Shown here one piece after another: positions 43,117 through 53,480 of a DNA stretch of 57,052 bases (the first letter of the stretch is position 1; each line of letters starts with the position of its first letter). The notes under the pieces were generated by a model. The model was not told where the DNA came from and made no database searches. It worked only from the letters and a program-made list of their open reading frames with translations. Source of the stretch: Brenneria salicis ATCC 15712 = DSM 30166 (lineage in GTDB: Bacteria > Pseudomonadota > Gammaproteobacteria > Enterobacterales > Enterobacteriaceae); NCBI RefSeq assembly GCF_003315515.1, contig NZ_QNRY01000023.1:1-57052 (forward strand). Reading direction: 5' to 3'. The translations under genes and the position numbers were made by a program.

Positions 43117-44037
43117 TCAGTAGCGTATTTTGGGATCGATAACCGCGTATAACACGTCAATTATCGCATTGAATAAAATGGTCAGTCCGCCGACCAGAAT
43201 AGTCAGGCTGAGTACCAGCGAATAATCTCGATTCAGTGCGCCATTTACAAACAACTGACCGATTCCCGGCAACCCGAAAATGGTTTCAATCACCATTGAG
43301 CCGGTAATAATGCCGACGAATGCCGGTCCCATATAAGAAAGCACCGGCAACAGCGCCGGTTTCAACGCATGACGTAAAATAATGCGGCGCATAGGCAACC
43401 CTTTGGCCCGTGCGGTGCGAATGAAGTTGGAATGGAGAATTTCAATCATCGAACCTCTGGTAATCCGCGCAATACTGGCAATGTAAGAGAGCGACAGCGC
43501 CACCATCGGCAAAATCATGAATCTGGCCTGACCGCCGTTCCAGCCGCCGCCCGGCAACCAGCGCAGCGTAATCGCAAAGATAAGCACCAGTGAGGGCGCA
43601 ACCACAAAACTTGGGATTACTACCCCCGTCATGGCAAACCCCATGACCATATAATCCCATTTACTGTTTTGCTTCAACGCGGCAACTACTCCGGCGGTCA
43701 CCCCCAATATCACAGCCAGCAAAAAAGCGGCGGCCCCCAGTTTGGCGGAAACCGGAAATGACGCCGCTACCAAATCGTTTACGGAATAATCTTTGTATTT
43801 GAAAGAAGGGCCAAAATCACCCTGCACCAATTGCAATAAATAATTGCCGTATTGTGTCAGGATCGGATCGTTCAGATGATATTTGGCCTCAATATTCGCC
43901 ATCACTTCAGGTGGAAGATTACGCTCCCCGGTAAACGGGCTGCCTGGCGCCAGCCTCATCATAAAAAACGAAATCGTAATCAGTATAAATAGTGTCGGAA
44001 TGGCTTCCAGACAGCGGCGAAATATGAATTTTAACAT
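43117..44037 (-). CDS. oppB: Oligopeptide ABC transporter permease OppB
   Basis: The partner permease, 306 residues with about six membrane segments. The EAA-type loop is FIRTARAKGLPMRRIILRH, and the protein ends DVLYAVIDPKIRY, typical of the family. It begins 56 bases after the oppA stop, a gap that may allow lower expression than oppA. Confidence 0.96.
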   Translation of the reverse strand: MLKFIFRRCLEAIPTLFILITISFFMMRLAPGSPFTGERNLPPEVMANIEAKYHLNDPILTQYGNYLLQLVQGDFGPSFKYKDYSVNDLVAASFPVSAKLGAAAFLLAVILGVTAGVVAALKQNSKWDYMVMGFAMTGVVIPSFVVAPSLVLIFAITLRWLPGGGWNGGQARFMILPMVALSLSYIASIARITRGSMIEILHSNFIRTARAKGLPMRRIILRHALKPALLPVLSYMGPAFVGIITGSMVIETIFGLPGIGQLFVNGALNRDYSLVLSLTILVGGLTILFNAIIDVLYAVIDPKIRY

Positions 44038-44093
44038 TGCTCATACCTGTAAAAAAACAGACAGGACGGAATATCGCCTGTCTGTCATTTTTA

Positions 44094-45722
44094 TTAATGC
44101 TTAATAATATAAAGATCTTTAACGTAAACGCTATCCAGCGGATCTTTACCAGTTAATCCGCCGACATAGGGTTTTACCAACCGAATATTGGCGTAATAAT
44201 AAACCGGCGCGATGACCGCATCCTTATCCAGCAAAGCCTCAGCCTGCTGATAAATCACCGAGCGCTCTTCATCCGTGGTGACCTGCAAGGATTTGCGCAT
44301 CAGTTGATCAAATTGCTGATTTTTATAATGCGACGTGTTGTTACTGCTGTCTGATATCATGCTATTGAGGAAGGTAGACGGCTCATTATAGTCGGCGCAC
44401 CACCCCGCACGCGCAATATCATATGTCCCCTGATGACGTGAACTGAGGAACGTTTTCCACTCCTGATTATCCAGCTTGACGGTAACGCCGATATTTTGCT
44501 TCCAGAGCGCCGCCGCCGCGATAGCCAACTTTTTATGTAAATCAGAGGTGTTATACAACAGGCTTAACGTCAGCGGTTTGTCAGCGGTATAACCCGCTTG
44601 CGCCAACAGTTTTTTCGCTTCTTCATTACGCTTCGCTTGCGGCCAGGTAAACCACTCCGGCTCGGCGGCTTTCAATCCATCAATGTAAGGCGGCACAAAA
44701 CCATAAGCCGGCGTGTCGCCCTGATTCTTGACTTTGTTGGTTAAAATATCCTGGCTCAGCCCCAAACGCAGCGCGGTTCTTACCCGCAAATCATTAAAAG
44801 GCGCTTTCTGATTATTGATTTCATAGTAATAGGTACATAGATAAGGATTGACCTGCACTTCCTGCGGAATTTCTTTTTTCAGTTTCTGGAACAGTTCGAT
44901 GGGCAGATAATTATAGGTCATCTCGATTTCACCGCTGCGGTAGCGGTTAACATCTGTCACTTCGGAGGCAATCGGCAAATAGGTGACCTGATTAATTACC
45001 GTATCGGCGTTATCCCAATATTGCGGATTGCGCTCCAGCACGATTTTCTCATTCACCACCCACATCTTCAGCTTGTAAGCGCCATTACCGACCCAATTTT
45101 GTGGTTGTGTCCATTTATCGCCAAACTTTTCGACCACGGTTTTATTTACCGGCGACATCGCCGGATAAATCGGCAATTTATAGAAATAAGGCACCGCTTC
45201 AGATAGCGTGACTTCCAGCGTATGATCATCCAACACTTTCACGCCCAGGGTATCTGGGGCTTTCTTGCCGGCAATAATGTCATCAATATTCAATAAATGA
45301 CCATATTGGAGATAGCTGGCATAAGGGGATGCGGTTTTGGGATCGGCCAGACGTCGCCAGCTATAAACGAAATCCTGCGCCGTGACGGGATCGCCATTTG
45401 ACCAGCGCGCATCTTTGCGCAAATGGAAAGTCCACACCTTGAAATCTTTGTTATCCCAACGTTCCGCCACGCCGGGGATCACTTTACCGTTCACATCCGA
45501 AATCACCAGCCCTTCCAGCACATCGCGCAACACATTCGACTCTGGTACGCCTTCGATTTTATGCGGATCCAACGACGCTACTTCCGCGCCGTTATTGCGC
45601 ACCAGTTCCTGTTTTTTCGCCAGTTGAACGCCTTCGGGAACCGTGGCCGCCCAGGTTTGTCCCCCTGCTGCCGCGCACGACAGCGTAATGAGACTGGCAA
45701 GCAGAATTTTTCTTGTGATCAT
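44094..45722 (-). CDS. oppA: Periplasmic oligopeptide-binding protein OppA
   Basis: Captures di- to pentapeptides for the OppBCDF importer. It has 542 residues. The signal peptide MITRKILLASLITLSCAAAG ends near GQTWA. Mature motifs include SLDPHKIEGVPESN and YLCTYYYEINNQKAPFNDLRVR. I chose the ATG at 45722 because AAAGGAG sits ten bases upstream; the in-frame ATG at 45731 almost touches that site. Elsewhere oppA is strongly regulated by the small RNA GcvB; I could not confirm a site here. Confidence 0.95.
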   Translation of the reverse strand: MITRKILLASLITLSCAAAGGQTWAATVPEGVQLAKKQELVRNNGAEVASLDPHKIEGVPESNVLRDVLEGLVISDVNGKVIPGVAERWDNKDFKVWTFHLRKDARWSNGDPVTAQDFVYSWRRLADPKTASPYASYLQYGHLLNIDDIIAGKKAPDTLGVKVLDDHTLEVTLSEAVPYFYKLPIYPAMSPVNKTVVEKFGDKWTQPQNWVGNGAYKLKMWVVNEKIVLERNPQYWDNADTVINQVTYLPIASEVTDVNRYRSGEIEMTYNYLPIELFQKLKKEIPQEVQVNPYLCTYYYEINNQKAPFNDLRVRTALRLGLSQDILTNKVKNQGDTPAYGFVPPYIDGLKAAEPEWFTWPQAKRNEEAKKLLAQAGYTADKPLTLSLLYNTSDLHKKLAIAAAALWKQNIGVTVKLDNQEWKTFLSSRHQGTYDIARAGWCADYNEPSTFLNSMISDSSNNTSHYKNQQFDQLMRKSLQVTTDEERSVIYQQAEALLDKDAVIAPVYYYANIRLVKPYVGGLTGKDPLDSVYVKDLYIIKH

Positions 45723-45731
45723 GAGTGTCAT

Positions 45732-46748
45732 TCTCCTTTCCTTTAACTATTAAAAAACATCCGTGCAGTATCCTTGACGATTAAGCGTGACGGACATTTA
45801 TGCCTGTCTGACGGGGAGTTAACAAATTCGTTGTATCTGAGTCGTCATGATTATCAGACGGCATCGATGTTTGCCGTAATAAAACCAATAAAAATAACTT
45901 ATCAATTACACTGCAAAGACGATATTAATCCGAAACTAGCAAATGCACTCACATCCGCCAATACGTTTAAAGCCGCGTTGTTGATTATTCTTTAAGTCAG
46001 CGGAAGCAATCGTTAAATATCACCAAGCTGGAAAAAATTAACCAATTGATAAATTTAGCTATTTAATACGATGTGCATTTTTATAAATAATCACCCATTA
46101 AACTATTGATACAAAAAAGATCTGCCTGAATCCTGATGCAGTGATGATTAAACAGACCATCATGCGGTTAAACATATAACACATCCTATTACTCCATCCG
46201 TTACAAATTTAACAAAATATACTTCACCTACAGGGTTATACCGCGACCTCGCTCACGATTAAAAGATAAACAACAGGCCAAATATTAAATTTTTGACATA
46301 AGGATTATTTATATAAAGGTGAGAATATCTACCAGCACAGAGACACAACTAGGAAGCCAGACCCAGCGATAAAAACAGATAAGATAAATATGGATAACGA
46401 TTAGCAACAATCACTTGCTGAATGGTGTCAGCATGACAAAAAATAGACGGAGATCACAAAAAAGAGCCTCACAAATCGGTATGCTTTTTTCATACTCGAT
46501 TAAACAAGCGATTATTCTTCATTTACACAAACTATCAAATTTTTATTTTTATAATACCCGCCATTCTCGATTACAGTATTTTAAAAACCGAATAGTAGAC
46601 CATGAAGGTCGACAAGCTCTTTGAGTCAATCAATGCGATGTAACGGATGTACGCTTTGTCGGTAAAACGCGTTCAAAGTACGTTTAACCATCCCTTTGGG
46701 TTTAGCAAGCGATTGACTGAAAGAGTTTAACACTATCAGGAGAACCTT
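45732..46748. other. Long AT-rich oppA/adhE intergenic region, no ychE
   Basis: About 1 kb without a supportable gene. E. coli carries ychE here; I see no trace of its protein in any frame. The left part should hold the oppA promoter and leader, the right part the adhE promoter and its long leader (AGGAG at 46738-46742). Base composition is much more AT-rich than the flanks. A 69-codon frame at 46415-46624 looks like chance. It could hold regulatory RNA or binding sites for H-NS-like proteins. Confidence 0.5.
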
Positions 46749-49436
46749 ATGGCCGTAACCAATGTTGCTGAACTTAACGCACTAGTGGAAAGAGTAAAGA
46801 AAGCACAGCAGGAATTTTCCAACTATTCCCAGGAACAAGTTGATAAAATTTTCCGCGCTGCTGCGCTCGCCGCCTCCGATGCACGTATTCCGCTGGCGAA
46901 GATGGCCGTGGCCGAATCCGGCATGGGTATTGTTGAAGATAAAGTGATCAAAAACCATTTTGCTTCCGAATACATTTATAACGCTTATCAGGATGATAAA
47001 ACATGTGGGGTTCTCTCTACCGATGACATCTTTGGCACCATCACCATCGCCGAACCGATAGGCCTGATTTGCGGTATTGTGCCGACAACCAACCCGACTT
47101 CCACCGCGATTTTCAAAGCGCTGATCAGTCTGAAAACCCGTAACGGGATTATCTTTTCCCCGCATCCGAGGGCCAAAAACGCCACTAATAAAGCAGCGGA
47201 TATCGTTCTGCAGGCAGCAATTGCGGCAGGCGCGCCTAAAGATATTATCGGCTGGATTGATCAACCTTCTGTTGAATTGTCCAACCAGTTGATGCATCAC
47301 CCGGATATCAACCTGATTCTGGCGACCGGCGGCCCCGGCATGGTGAAAGCCGCATACAGTTCCGGTAAACCTGCGATTGGCGTAGGTGCGGGCAACACGC
47401 CCGTCGTCATTGATGAAACCGCCGACATTAAACGTGCCGTTGCCTCTATTCTGATGTCGAAAACCTTCGATAACGGCGTAATCTGTGCGTCTGAGCAGTC
47501 GGTGATTGTGGTTGACAGCGCCTATGATGCGGTACGTGCGCGTTTCGCTTCCCATGGCGGCTACATGCTGCAAGGCAGAGAACTTCAGGCCGTTCAAGGC
47601 ATACTGCTGAAAAATGGCGCGCTCAATGCGGATATAGTAGGCCAAACGGCGCCGAAAATTGCAGAAATGGCTGGCATCTGCGTACCTGCCAACACGAAGG
47701 TGCTAATCGGCGAAGTGACTGCGGTTGACGAGTCGGAACCCTTTGCCCACGAAAAACTGTCTCCGACCCTGGCCATGTATCGTGCCATCGATTTCAACGA
47801 TGCGGTGATGAAGGCTGAAAAGCTGGTCGCGATGGGCGGCATCGGCCACACCTCCTGTCTTTATACCGATCAGGACAACCAGCCGGAACGCGTCAATCAC
47901 TTCGGCAACAAGATGAAAACCGCCCGTATTCTGATCAATACCCCGGCGTCTCAAGGCGGTATCGGCGATCTGTATAACTTCAAACTCGCCCCTTCCCTGA
48001 CGCTGGGTTGCGGTTCCTGGGGGGGGAACTCCATCTCGGAAAACGTAGGTCCGAAACACTTGATCAACAAGAAAACGGTAGCCAAGCGAGCAGAAAATAT
48101 GTTGTGGCATAAACTTCCCAAATCCATTTATTTCCGTCGCGGTTCATTGCCGGTGGCGCTTGAAGAGGTCGCGTCCGATGGCGCCAAACGTGCATTCATT
48201 GTGACTGACCGCTTCCTGTTCAATAACGGCTATGTCGATCAAGTGGTCAGCGTGCTGAAACAGAATGGTCTGGAAACCGACGTTTTCTTCGAGGTCGAAG
48301 CGGACCCCACTCTGAGCATCGTGCGTAAAGGCGCTGAGCAAATGAACTCCTTTAAACCGGATGTCATTATCGCGCTGGGCGGCGGTTCTCCGATGGATGC
48401 GGCAAAAATCATGTGGGTGATGTACGAACACCCCACTACCCACTTTGAAGAACTGGCGTTGCGTTTTATGGATATCCGTAAACGTATCTACAAGTTCCCG
48501 AAAATGGGGGTGAAAGCCAAGATGATTGCCATCACCACCACCTCAGGCACTGGTTCCGAAGTGACGCCGTTTGCGGTGGTAACCGACGACACGACAGGCC
48601 AGAAATATCCCCTGGCCGACTACGCATTAACCCCGGATATGGCCATTGTGGACGCCAATCTGGTGATGAATATGCCGAAATCGCTGTGCGCCTTCGGGGG
48701 ACTGGATGCGGTGACTCACTCGCTGGAAGCTTATGTCTCGGTATTAGCGAATGAATATTCTGATGGTCAGGCGTTGCAGGCGCTGAAGCTGTTGAAAGAA
48801 AACCTGCCGGCTAGTTATCGAGACAGCGCGAAGAATCCGGTAGCCCGTGAACGTGTCCACAATGCCGCAACCATTGCCGGTATCGCGTTTGCCAACGCTT
48901 TTTTGGGGGTTTGTCACTCTATGGCGCACAAGCTGGGCTCGGAGTTCCATATTCCACACGGTCTGGCTAATGCGCTGCTGATCTGCAACGTTATCCGCTA
49001 TAACGCCAATGACAACCCAACCAAGCAAACAACCTTCAGTCAGTATGACCGTCCGCAGGCTCGGCGTCGTTATGCCGAAATCGCCGACCATCTGCGCCTG
49101 ACCGCATCGAGCGATCGCACTGCGCAGAAAATCGAGAAGCTGTTGAACTGGCTGGAGGAAATGAAGACTGAGTTGGGGATCCCTACCTCTATTCGTGAAG
49201 CGGGCGTGCAGGAAGCGGATTTCCTGGCGAAAGTAGATAAACTGTCTGAAGATGCGTTCGATGACCAATGTACTGGCGCTAACCCGCGTTATCCGCTGAT
49301 TTCTGAATTGAAACAGATTCTGATGGATACTTACTACGGTCGTAAATTCTCCGAAGATACTGCAAAAAAAGAGGTGGAAGCGGTTGCTGCCCCCGCAGCA
49401 AAAGCCGTGAAGCAACCGAAGAAAGTCACCAGTTGA
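46749..49436 (+). CDS. adhE: Bifunctional acetaldehyde-CoA/alcohol dehydrogenase
   Basis: Reduces acetyl-CoA to ethanol in fermentation and forms long spiral filaments (spirosomes). It has 895 residues. The N-terminal aldehyde dehydrogenase has its catalytic Cys near residue 245 in FDNGVICASEQSV. The C-terminal iron alcohol dehydrogenase begins near 450, with ALGGGSPMDAAK and iron-binding His in FLGVCHSMAHKLGSEFHIPHG. TCAGGAG precedes the ATG. The C-terminal tail is Ala/Lys-rich. A clear terminator follows. Confidence 0.97.
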   Translation: MAVTNVAELNALVERVKKAQQEFSNYSQEQVDKIFRAAALAASDARIPLAKMAVAESGMGIVEDKVIKNHFASEYIYNAYQDDKTCGVLSTDDIFGTITIAEPIGLICGIVPTTNPTSTAIFKALISLKTRNGIIFSPHPRAKNATNKAADIVLQAAIAAGAPKDIIGWIDQPSVELSNQLMHHPDINLILATGGPGMVKAAYSSGKPAIGVGAGNTPVVIDETADIKRAVASILMSKTFDNGVICASEQSVIVVDSAYDAVRARFASHGGYMLQGRELQAVQGILLKNGALNADIVGQTAPKIAEMAGICVPANTKVLIGEVTAVDESEPFAHEKLSPTLAMYRAIDFNDAVMKAEKLVAMGGIGHTSCLYTDQDNQPERVNHFGNKMKTARILINTPASQGGIGDLYNFKLAPSLTLGCGSWGGNSISENVGPKHLINKKTVAKRAENMLWHKLPKSIYFRRGSLPVALEEVASDGAKRAFIVTDRFLFNNGYVDQVVSVLKQNGLETDVFFEVEADPTLSIVRKGAEQMNSFKPDVIIALGGGSPMDAAKIMWVMYEHPTTHFEELALRFMDIRKRIYKFPKMGVKAKMIAITTTSGTGSEVTPFAVVTDDTTGQKYPLADYALTPDMAIVDANLVMNMPKSLCAFGGLDAVTHSLEAYVSVLANEYSDGQALQALKLLKENLPASYRDSAKNPVARERVHNAATIAGIAFANAFLGVCHSMAHKLGSEFHIPHGLANALLICNVIRYNANDNPTKQTTFSQYDRPQARRRYAEIADHLRLTASSDRTAQKIEKLLNWLEEMKTELGIPTSIREAGVQEADFLAKVDKLSEDAFDDQCTGANPRYPLISELKQILMDTYYGRKFSEDTAKKEVEAVAAPAAKAVKQPKKVTS

Positions 49437-49741
49437 TTCATGATGCGCCAACAGCCTCATTGGAGACTGTTTGACCGCTTTATCGTCGCTGCCCTGCTAA
49501 TGAAGCAGGGCTTTTTTACATCACTATCCTCGTATTCATCCCACCTGAATGTTCAAATCATGCTTACCAAACAGCATTAGCATGAATCACCGCAAAAACG
49601 TCCATCAGCAGCGCTACGGCGGCATTTTTCGTCAAACATGCGGAAACGGCGGCGCAACATATTCACAAGCCCTTAAATCGCTTTTTAACGATACCATGCA
49701 GCCATAACGATGAATTGAACAAACCATCGCCTCCCATCGAT
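49437..49741. other. adhE-tdk intergenic region
   Basis: These 305 bases between convergent genes hold the adhE terminator. I see no gene or second clear hairpin in the rest. Confidence 0.5.
49491..49517 (+). terminator. Intrinsic terminator of adhE
   Basis: GCCCTGCT pairs with AGCAGGGC across a 5-base loop and is followed by six T. Confidence 0.93.
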
Positions 49742-50338
49742 TTACTCGCTCTCAGATCTGATCAATCCCAACGCTATTTTGTAGTGTTTTCGACAGACGG
49801 AAACATAGTTTTCATTGCCACCAATCACTACCTGCTCGCCTTCACGCAACGGGTTACCCTGTGCATCCAGACGCAACACACGGTTTGCTTTACGTCCGCA
49901 GTGACAAACCGTTTTTAGCTCGATTAATTTATCGGCCCAGGCTAATAAATAGTGGCTTCCTGAGAACAATTCGCCGCGGAAATCTGTGCGCAAACCGTAA
50001 CACAATACCGGGATATCTAATTGATCCACCACGTCGGAAAGTTCGCTCACCTGCTCTTGAGTTAAAAACTGACATTCATCAATTAATACACAGTGAATAG
50101 GTTGAGCCCTATGTTCTTTTATCAGCAAGTTAAATAAAGATGTCTGCGAATTATACAATAATGCAGGAGAAGAAAGGCCGATACGGGAACTTACCACACC
50201 AATGCCATGACGGTTATCTATTTCTGCGGTGAACACCAGCGTCCGCATGCCGCGTTCCTGATAGTTATATGAAGATTGCAATAGCGCGGTGGATTTCCCC
50301 GCATTCATTGCTGAATAATAAAAATAAAGCTGAGCCAT
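49742..50338 (-). CDS. tdk: Thymidine kinase
   Basis: Phosphorylates thymidine for nucleotide salvage. It has 198 residues. The P-loop is [13 protein letters not shown], near residues 8-20. The LIDECQFLT motif holds the catalytic region. Zinc-ribbon Cys are in VCHCGRKA, and a later VCRKHY completes the site with a His. It is convergent with adhE and divergent from hns. Confidence 0.96.
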   Translation of the reverse strand: MAQLYFYYSAMNAGKSTALLQSSYNYQERGMRTLVFTAEIDNRHGIGVVSSRIGLSSPALLYNSQTSLFNLLIKEHRAQPIHCVLIDECQFLTQEQVSELSDVVDQLDIPVLCYGLRTDFRGELFSGSHYLLAWADKLIELKTVCHCGRKANRVLRLDAQGNPLREGEQVVIGGNENYVSVCRKHYKIALGLIRSESE

Positions 50339-50736
50339 ACCCGGCGCTCCAAAAGATAGGCGATATCATCGCTTATACGGTCAAGTTTTATTGTAACAAC
50401 CCACCTTTGGACTATGCAATGCGCTATTACATTTACGTTCCTCCGCTCAGACAGTGGCTATTGGTAGGCGCGGAAAGATAAAGAGATAAAATTCCCTTAT
50501 AACGGTAACCTAAGGTTCAATATCCTCCCCATCTACATTTGCTGTAGAAAAAATGACGGAAAAATGTATTTCTCATCTTGGCGGAAGTAATTTATATTCA
50601 GGTCTCGGGGTATGTGATATCCGTTTTAAAACTGGTATTTTTTAACAAACTTACAAATTTGACTATTGCAGAAAAGAAAATAGCATTCTATTATCACTCT
50701 ACACGACACCAATAATATAAATCTGAGATTATCACA
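50339..50736. promoter_or_regulatory. tdk/hns divergent promoter region
   Basis: These 398 bases hold no gene. The AT-rich part from about 50560 to 50730 should carry the autoregulated hns promoter and its curved DNA. I could not fix exact boxes. Confidence 0.45.
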
Positions 50737-51144
50737 ATGAGCGAAGCACTAAAGATTCTAAACAACATCCGTACTCTGCGTGCGCAGGCAAGAGAATGTA
50801 GTCTGGATACTTTGGAGGAAATGCTGGAGAAACTGGAAGTCGTCGTTAATGAACGACGTGAAGAAGAAAGCCAGGTTCAGGCAGAAGTTGAAGAACGTGC
50901 ACGTAAATTACAACAATATCGCGATATGTTGATCGCTGATGGTATTGACCCCAACGAATTATTACAATCTCTCGGTTCCGTAAAAGTCGCAGGTAAAAGC
51001 AAACGTGCCGCGCGCCCTGCAAAATATCAATACACCGATGAAAACGGCGACCTTAAAACCTGGACTGGTCAGGGCCGGACGCCAGCTGTAATCAAAAATG
51101 CCATTGAAGAGCAAGGCAAGTCCCTGGACGATTTCCTGATCTAA
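50737..51144 (+). CDS. hns: H-NS, nucleoid-structuring global silencer
   Basis: Binds AT-rich and curved DNA and silences transferred genes. It has 135 residues. The N-terminal helices (about 1-80) dimerise and form oligomers, a linker is basic, and the C-terminal DNA-binding domain carries the core hook TWTGQGRTP near residue 108. It is likely a partner of Cnu encoded at 7593. A strong terminator follows. Confidence 0.97.
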   Translation: MSEALKILNNIRTLRAQARECSLDTLEEMLEKLEVVVNERREEESQVQAEVEERARKLQQYRDMLIADGIDPNELLQSLGSVKVAGKSKRAARPAKYQYTDENGDLKTWTGQGRTPAVIKNAIEEQGKSLDDFLI

Positions 51145-51167
51145 TTCAGTTTTAAAATAATACGCCG

Positions 51168-51199
51168 ATACCCTTGATTTTTATCAAGGGTATTTTTTT
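51168..51199 (+). terminator. Intrinsic terminator of hns
   Basis: ATACCCTTGAT pairs perfectly with ATCAAGGGTAT across four T and is followed by a T-tract. Confidence 0.93.
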
Positions 51200-51275
51200 A
51201 TTAAAAAAAGCGGGGACGACGAAAATTTATGCTCTCCATCTTGGGAATAAAACAGAGAGCAGGCTTTACCCGATA

Positions 51276-52187
51276 TTATTTCACTTCGACGTCAACCGTT
51301 TCCTGTAACCACTCGGTGAATTCACTACCCAGGCTATCATTGCGCATACCGTACTCGACAAAGGCCTGCATATAACCTAATTTGTTGCCGCAGTCATGGC
51401 TCACGCCTTTCAGATGGTAAGCTTCCACCGTTTCTTTCTCCATCAGCATGGCAATAGCATCAGTTAACTGAATTTCATTACCCGCGCCTGGCGGTGTTTT
51501 TTCCAGCAGAGACCAGATTTCAGCAGAGAGAACATAACGGCCAACAACTGCTAAATTAGACGGCGCTTCGGATGCTTTTGGTTTTTCAACCACGCCCACC
51601 ATCGGCGCGCTATCGCCCGCTTTCAATTCCACGCCTTTGCAATCCACAACCCCATAGCTGCTAACGTTTTCCACCGGCTCCACCATAATCTGGCTGTGAC
51701 CGGTTTCTGAAAAACGTTTCAACATTTCACTCAAGTTATCTTTTTTCAGATCGGAGGCATATTCATCAATAATCACGTCAGGCAAAATAACGGCAACCGG
51801 CTCATCACCCACTAACGGATGCGCGCACAATACCGCGTGGCCCAATCCTTTCGCCAATCCCTGACGAACTTGCATAATGGTGACGTGCTTAGGACAAATA
51901 GATTGAACTTCTTTGAGTAGCTGGCGCTTAACACGTTTTTCCAACATGGCTTCCAGTTCGAAACTGGTATCAAAATGGTTTTCAATCGAATTTTTAGAAG
52001 AATGAGTTACCAGAATGATTTCATTGATTCCCGCAGCAATACACTCATTAACGACATATTGAATTAGCGGTTTATCCACCAATGGCAGCATTTCTTTCGG
52101 AATAGCCTTTGTCGCCGGTAACATACGAGTTCCCAGCCCTGCAACCGGGATTACCGCTTTTTTTACTTTCTTATTAACAATCGACAT
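51276..52187 (-). CDS. galU: UTP-glucose-1-phosphate uridylyltransferase
   Basis: Makes UDP-glucose for LPS, exopolysaccharide, trehalose and osmoregulated glucans. It has 303 residues. The nucleotide-binding start is [23 protein letters not shown], followed by [14 protein letters not shown] chose the ATG at 52187, which has AAGAGG upstream; a TTG two codons earlier is less likely. In plant-associated relatives UDP-glucose supply matters for surface polysaccharides, but nothing in this window shows that directly. Confidence 0.96.
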   Translation of the reverse strand: MSIVNKKVKKAVIPVAGLGTRMLPATKAIPKEMLPLVDKPLIQYVVNECIAAGINEIILVTHSSKNSIENHFDTSFELEAMLEKRVKRQLLKEVQSICPKHVTIMQVRQGLAKGLGHAVLCAHPLVGDEPVAVILPDVIIDEYASDLKKDNLSEMLKRFSETGHSQIMVEPVENVSSYGVVDCKGVELKAGDSAPMVGVVEKPKASEAPSNLAVVGRYVLSAEIWSLLEKTPPGAGNEIQLTDAIAMLMEKETVEAYHLKGVSHDCGNKLGYMQAFVEYGMRNDSLGSEFTEWLQETVDVEVK

Positions 52188-52391
52188 AAACAACCTCTTA
52201 TATATCGTTCAAATAATGAACTTTATTTGCATTGCCTAAAAACGGGATGATTACAACTCATTTAACCGGATAGCGCTTGAACAATGTTATAACGCAATAA
52301 AAAATAAGGTCACTAGGAATAGTGTAGAAAATAAAAAATAATAACGGAAGGTGGACATCGTCTGGAGAGAGTAACCAGCATACCTATCAGA

Positions 52392-53408
52392 TTATTCTGT
52401 AGACAACATGAGTCGTAAACGCCCACCCCCACCCCATATCTGACATTGCCAATCAACACAATTGTGATTTAACTGATTGAGATAAGTGACATCCAACGTT
52501 CCCAACGGCACGCCGCTATTCAGAGAAATCTGGTTGCCATCGGCATTCAACATGGCGTTCAAGCCGGCTGATACCAAAATTAACCTTTTTAATTCACGAT
52601 GATAATAACCAACCAATAAAGGAAAGCGTCCTTCTAAACTCGCTTGGCGCAACAACTGGTTTACCTGCTTTAATAATGTCGGTAAATATGGCAAGCGCTG
52701 CTGCTGATTAGCCAAATGATCCTGAAGCAAACCATTGAATAACGTTCGAAGTAATAAGGCCGCTAACGTACCATTATTATTGACCGCCTGAGTCACATCC
52801 AGACAGTAAAACGCCAGCTCCGCCTCTGAGAGCGCGGCAATATCCAAAACCAGGCCCGGCTGTTCGGCAATCGTCAACTGGCGGTAATTAATACGACAAT
52901 GCGCAAGCGTTTGCTGAACCGGTGGCTGCAATTGCGCCAGTAATTTTGCGACCGCATCGGGAGATTGACTCAATGAGTCCATATCCTGCATTAGCTGTTC
53001 AAGCTCATTTACCGGCGAGGTAAACATGTCTGGATACAGGCAAGACATGACGACCTCGCGTAAGCGGGCATAATCGCGAACCGGTTTCAGCAGCACATCC
53101 TGGGCGCCAAGGCGCAATACCTTCGCGACATCAGCCATATGGCTGGTTGCCGATATAACCAATATCGGCGTGTTGTTGCCTCTTAAGCGCAGACGCTCAA
53201 GAAATTCGATCCCCCCCATCATCGGCATATCCAGATCGCAGATAATTAAATCAGGTTGGTGATCCTCCAAAAGGCTCAATGCTTCCAGTCCATGGACAGC
53301 TTCTGACACTGAAGCGCCAAGCGTAATCAGATAACCGGAAAGCACGGAGCGGAAAACGGCCTCATCCTCAATGATTAAAACATGTTTACCCGCTAATGGT
53401 TGTTCCAT
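52392..53408 (-). CDS. rssB: RssB, adaptor delivering sigma S to ClpXP
   Basis: A response regulator that carries RpoS to ClpXP for degradation during growth. It has 338 residues. The receiver domain has the phosphorylatable Asp in LIICDLDMPMMGG and the Lys in DVLLKPVRD. A coiled linker leads to a degenerate PP2C-like effector domain ending GGGGRLRLMLSTE. It lies between rssA and galU, as in E. coli, and probably shares the rssA transcript (72-base gap). Confidence 0.95.
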   Translation of the reverse strand: MEQPLAGKHVLIIEDEAVFRSVLSGYLITLGASVSEAVHGLEALSLLEDHQPDLIICDLDMPMMGGIEFLERLRLRGNNTPILVISATSHMADVAKVLRLGAQDVLLKPVRDYARLREVVMSCLYPDMFTSPVNELEQLMQDMDSLSQSPDAVAKLLAQLQPPVQQTLAHCRINYRQLTIAEQPGLVLDIAALSEAELAFYCLDVTQAVNNNGTLAALLLRTLFNGLLQDHLANQQQRLPYLPTLLKQVNQLLRQASLEGRFPLLVGYYHRELKRLILVSAGLNAMLNADGNQISLNSGVPLGTLDVTYLNQLNHNCVDWQCQIWGGGGRLRLMLSTE

Positions 53409-53480
53409 CCGTTTGTTACCTCTTGCTTCAAACTCTTCATGTTCAAAGATTGCTTATCAACAATACATGAATCCAGGGTT

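Noticed and set aside
46415..46624. A 69-codon frame in the oppA-adhE gap
   Set aside because: It begins at an alternative start, has AT-driven composition and no recognisable similarity or ribosome site.
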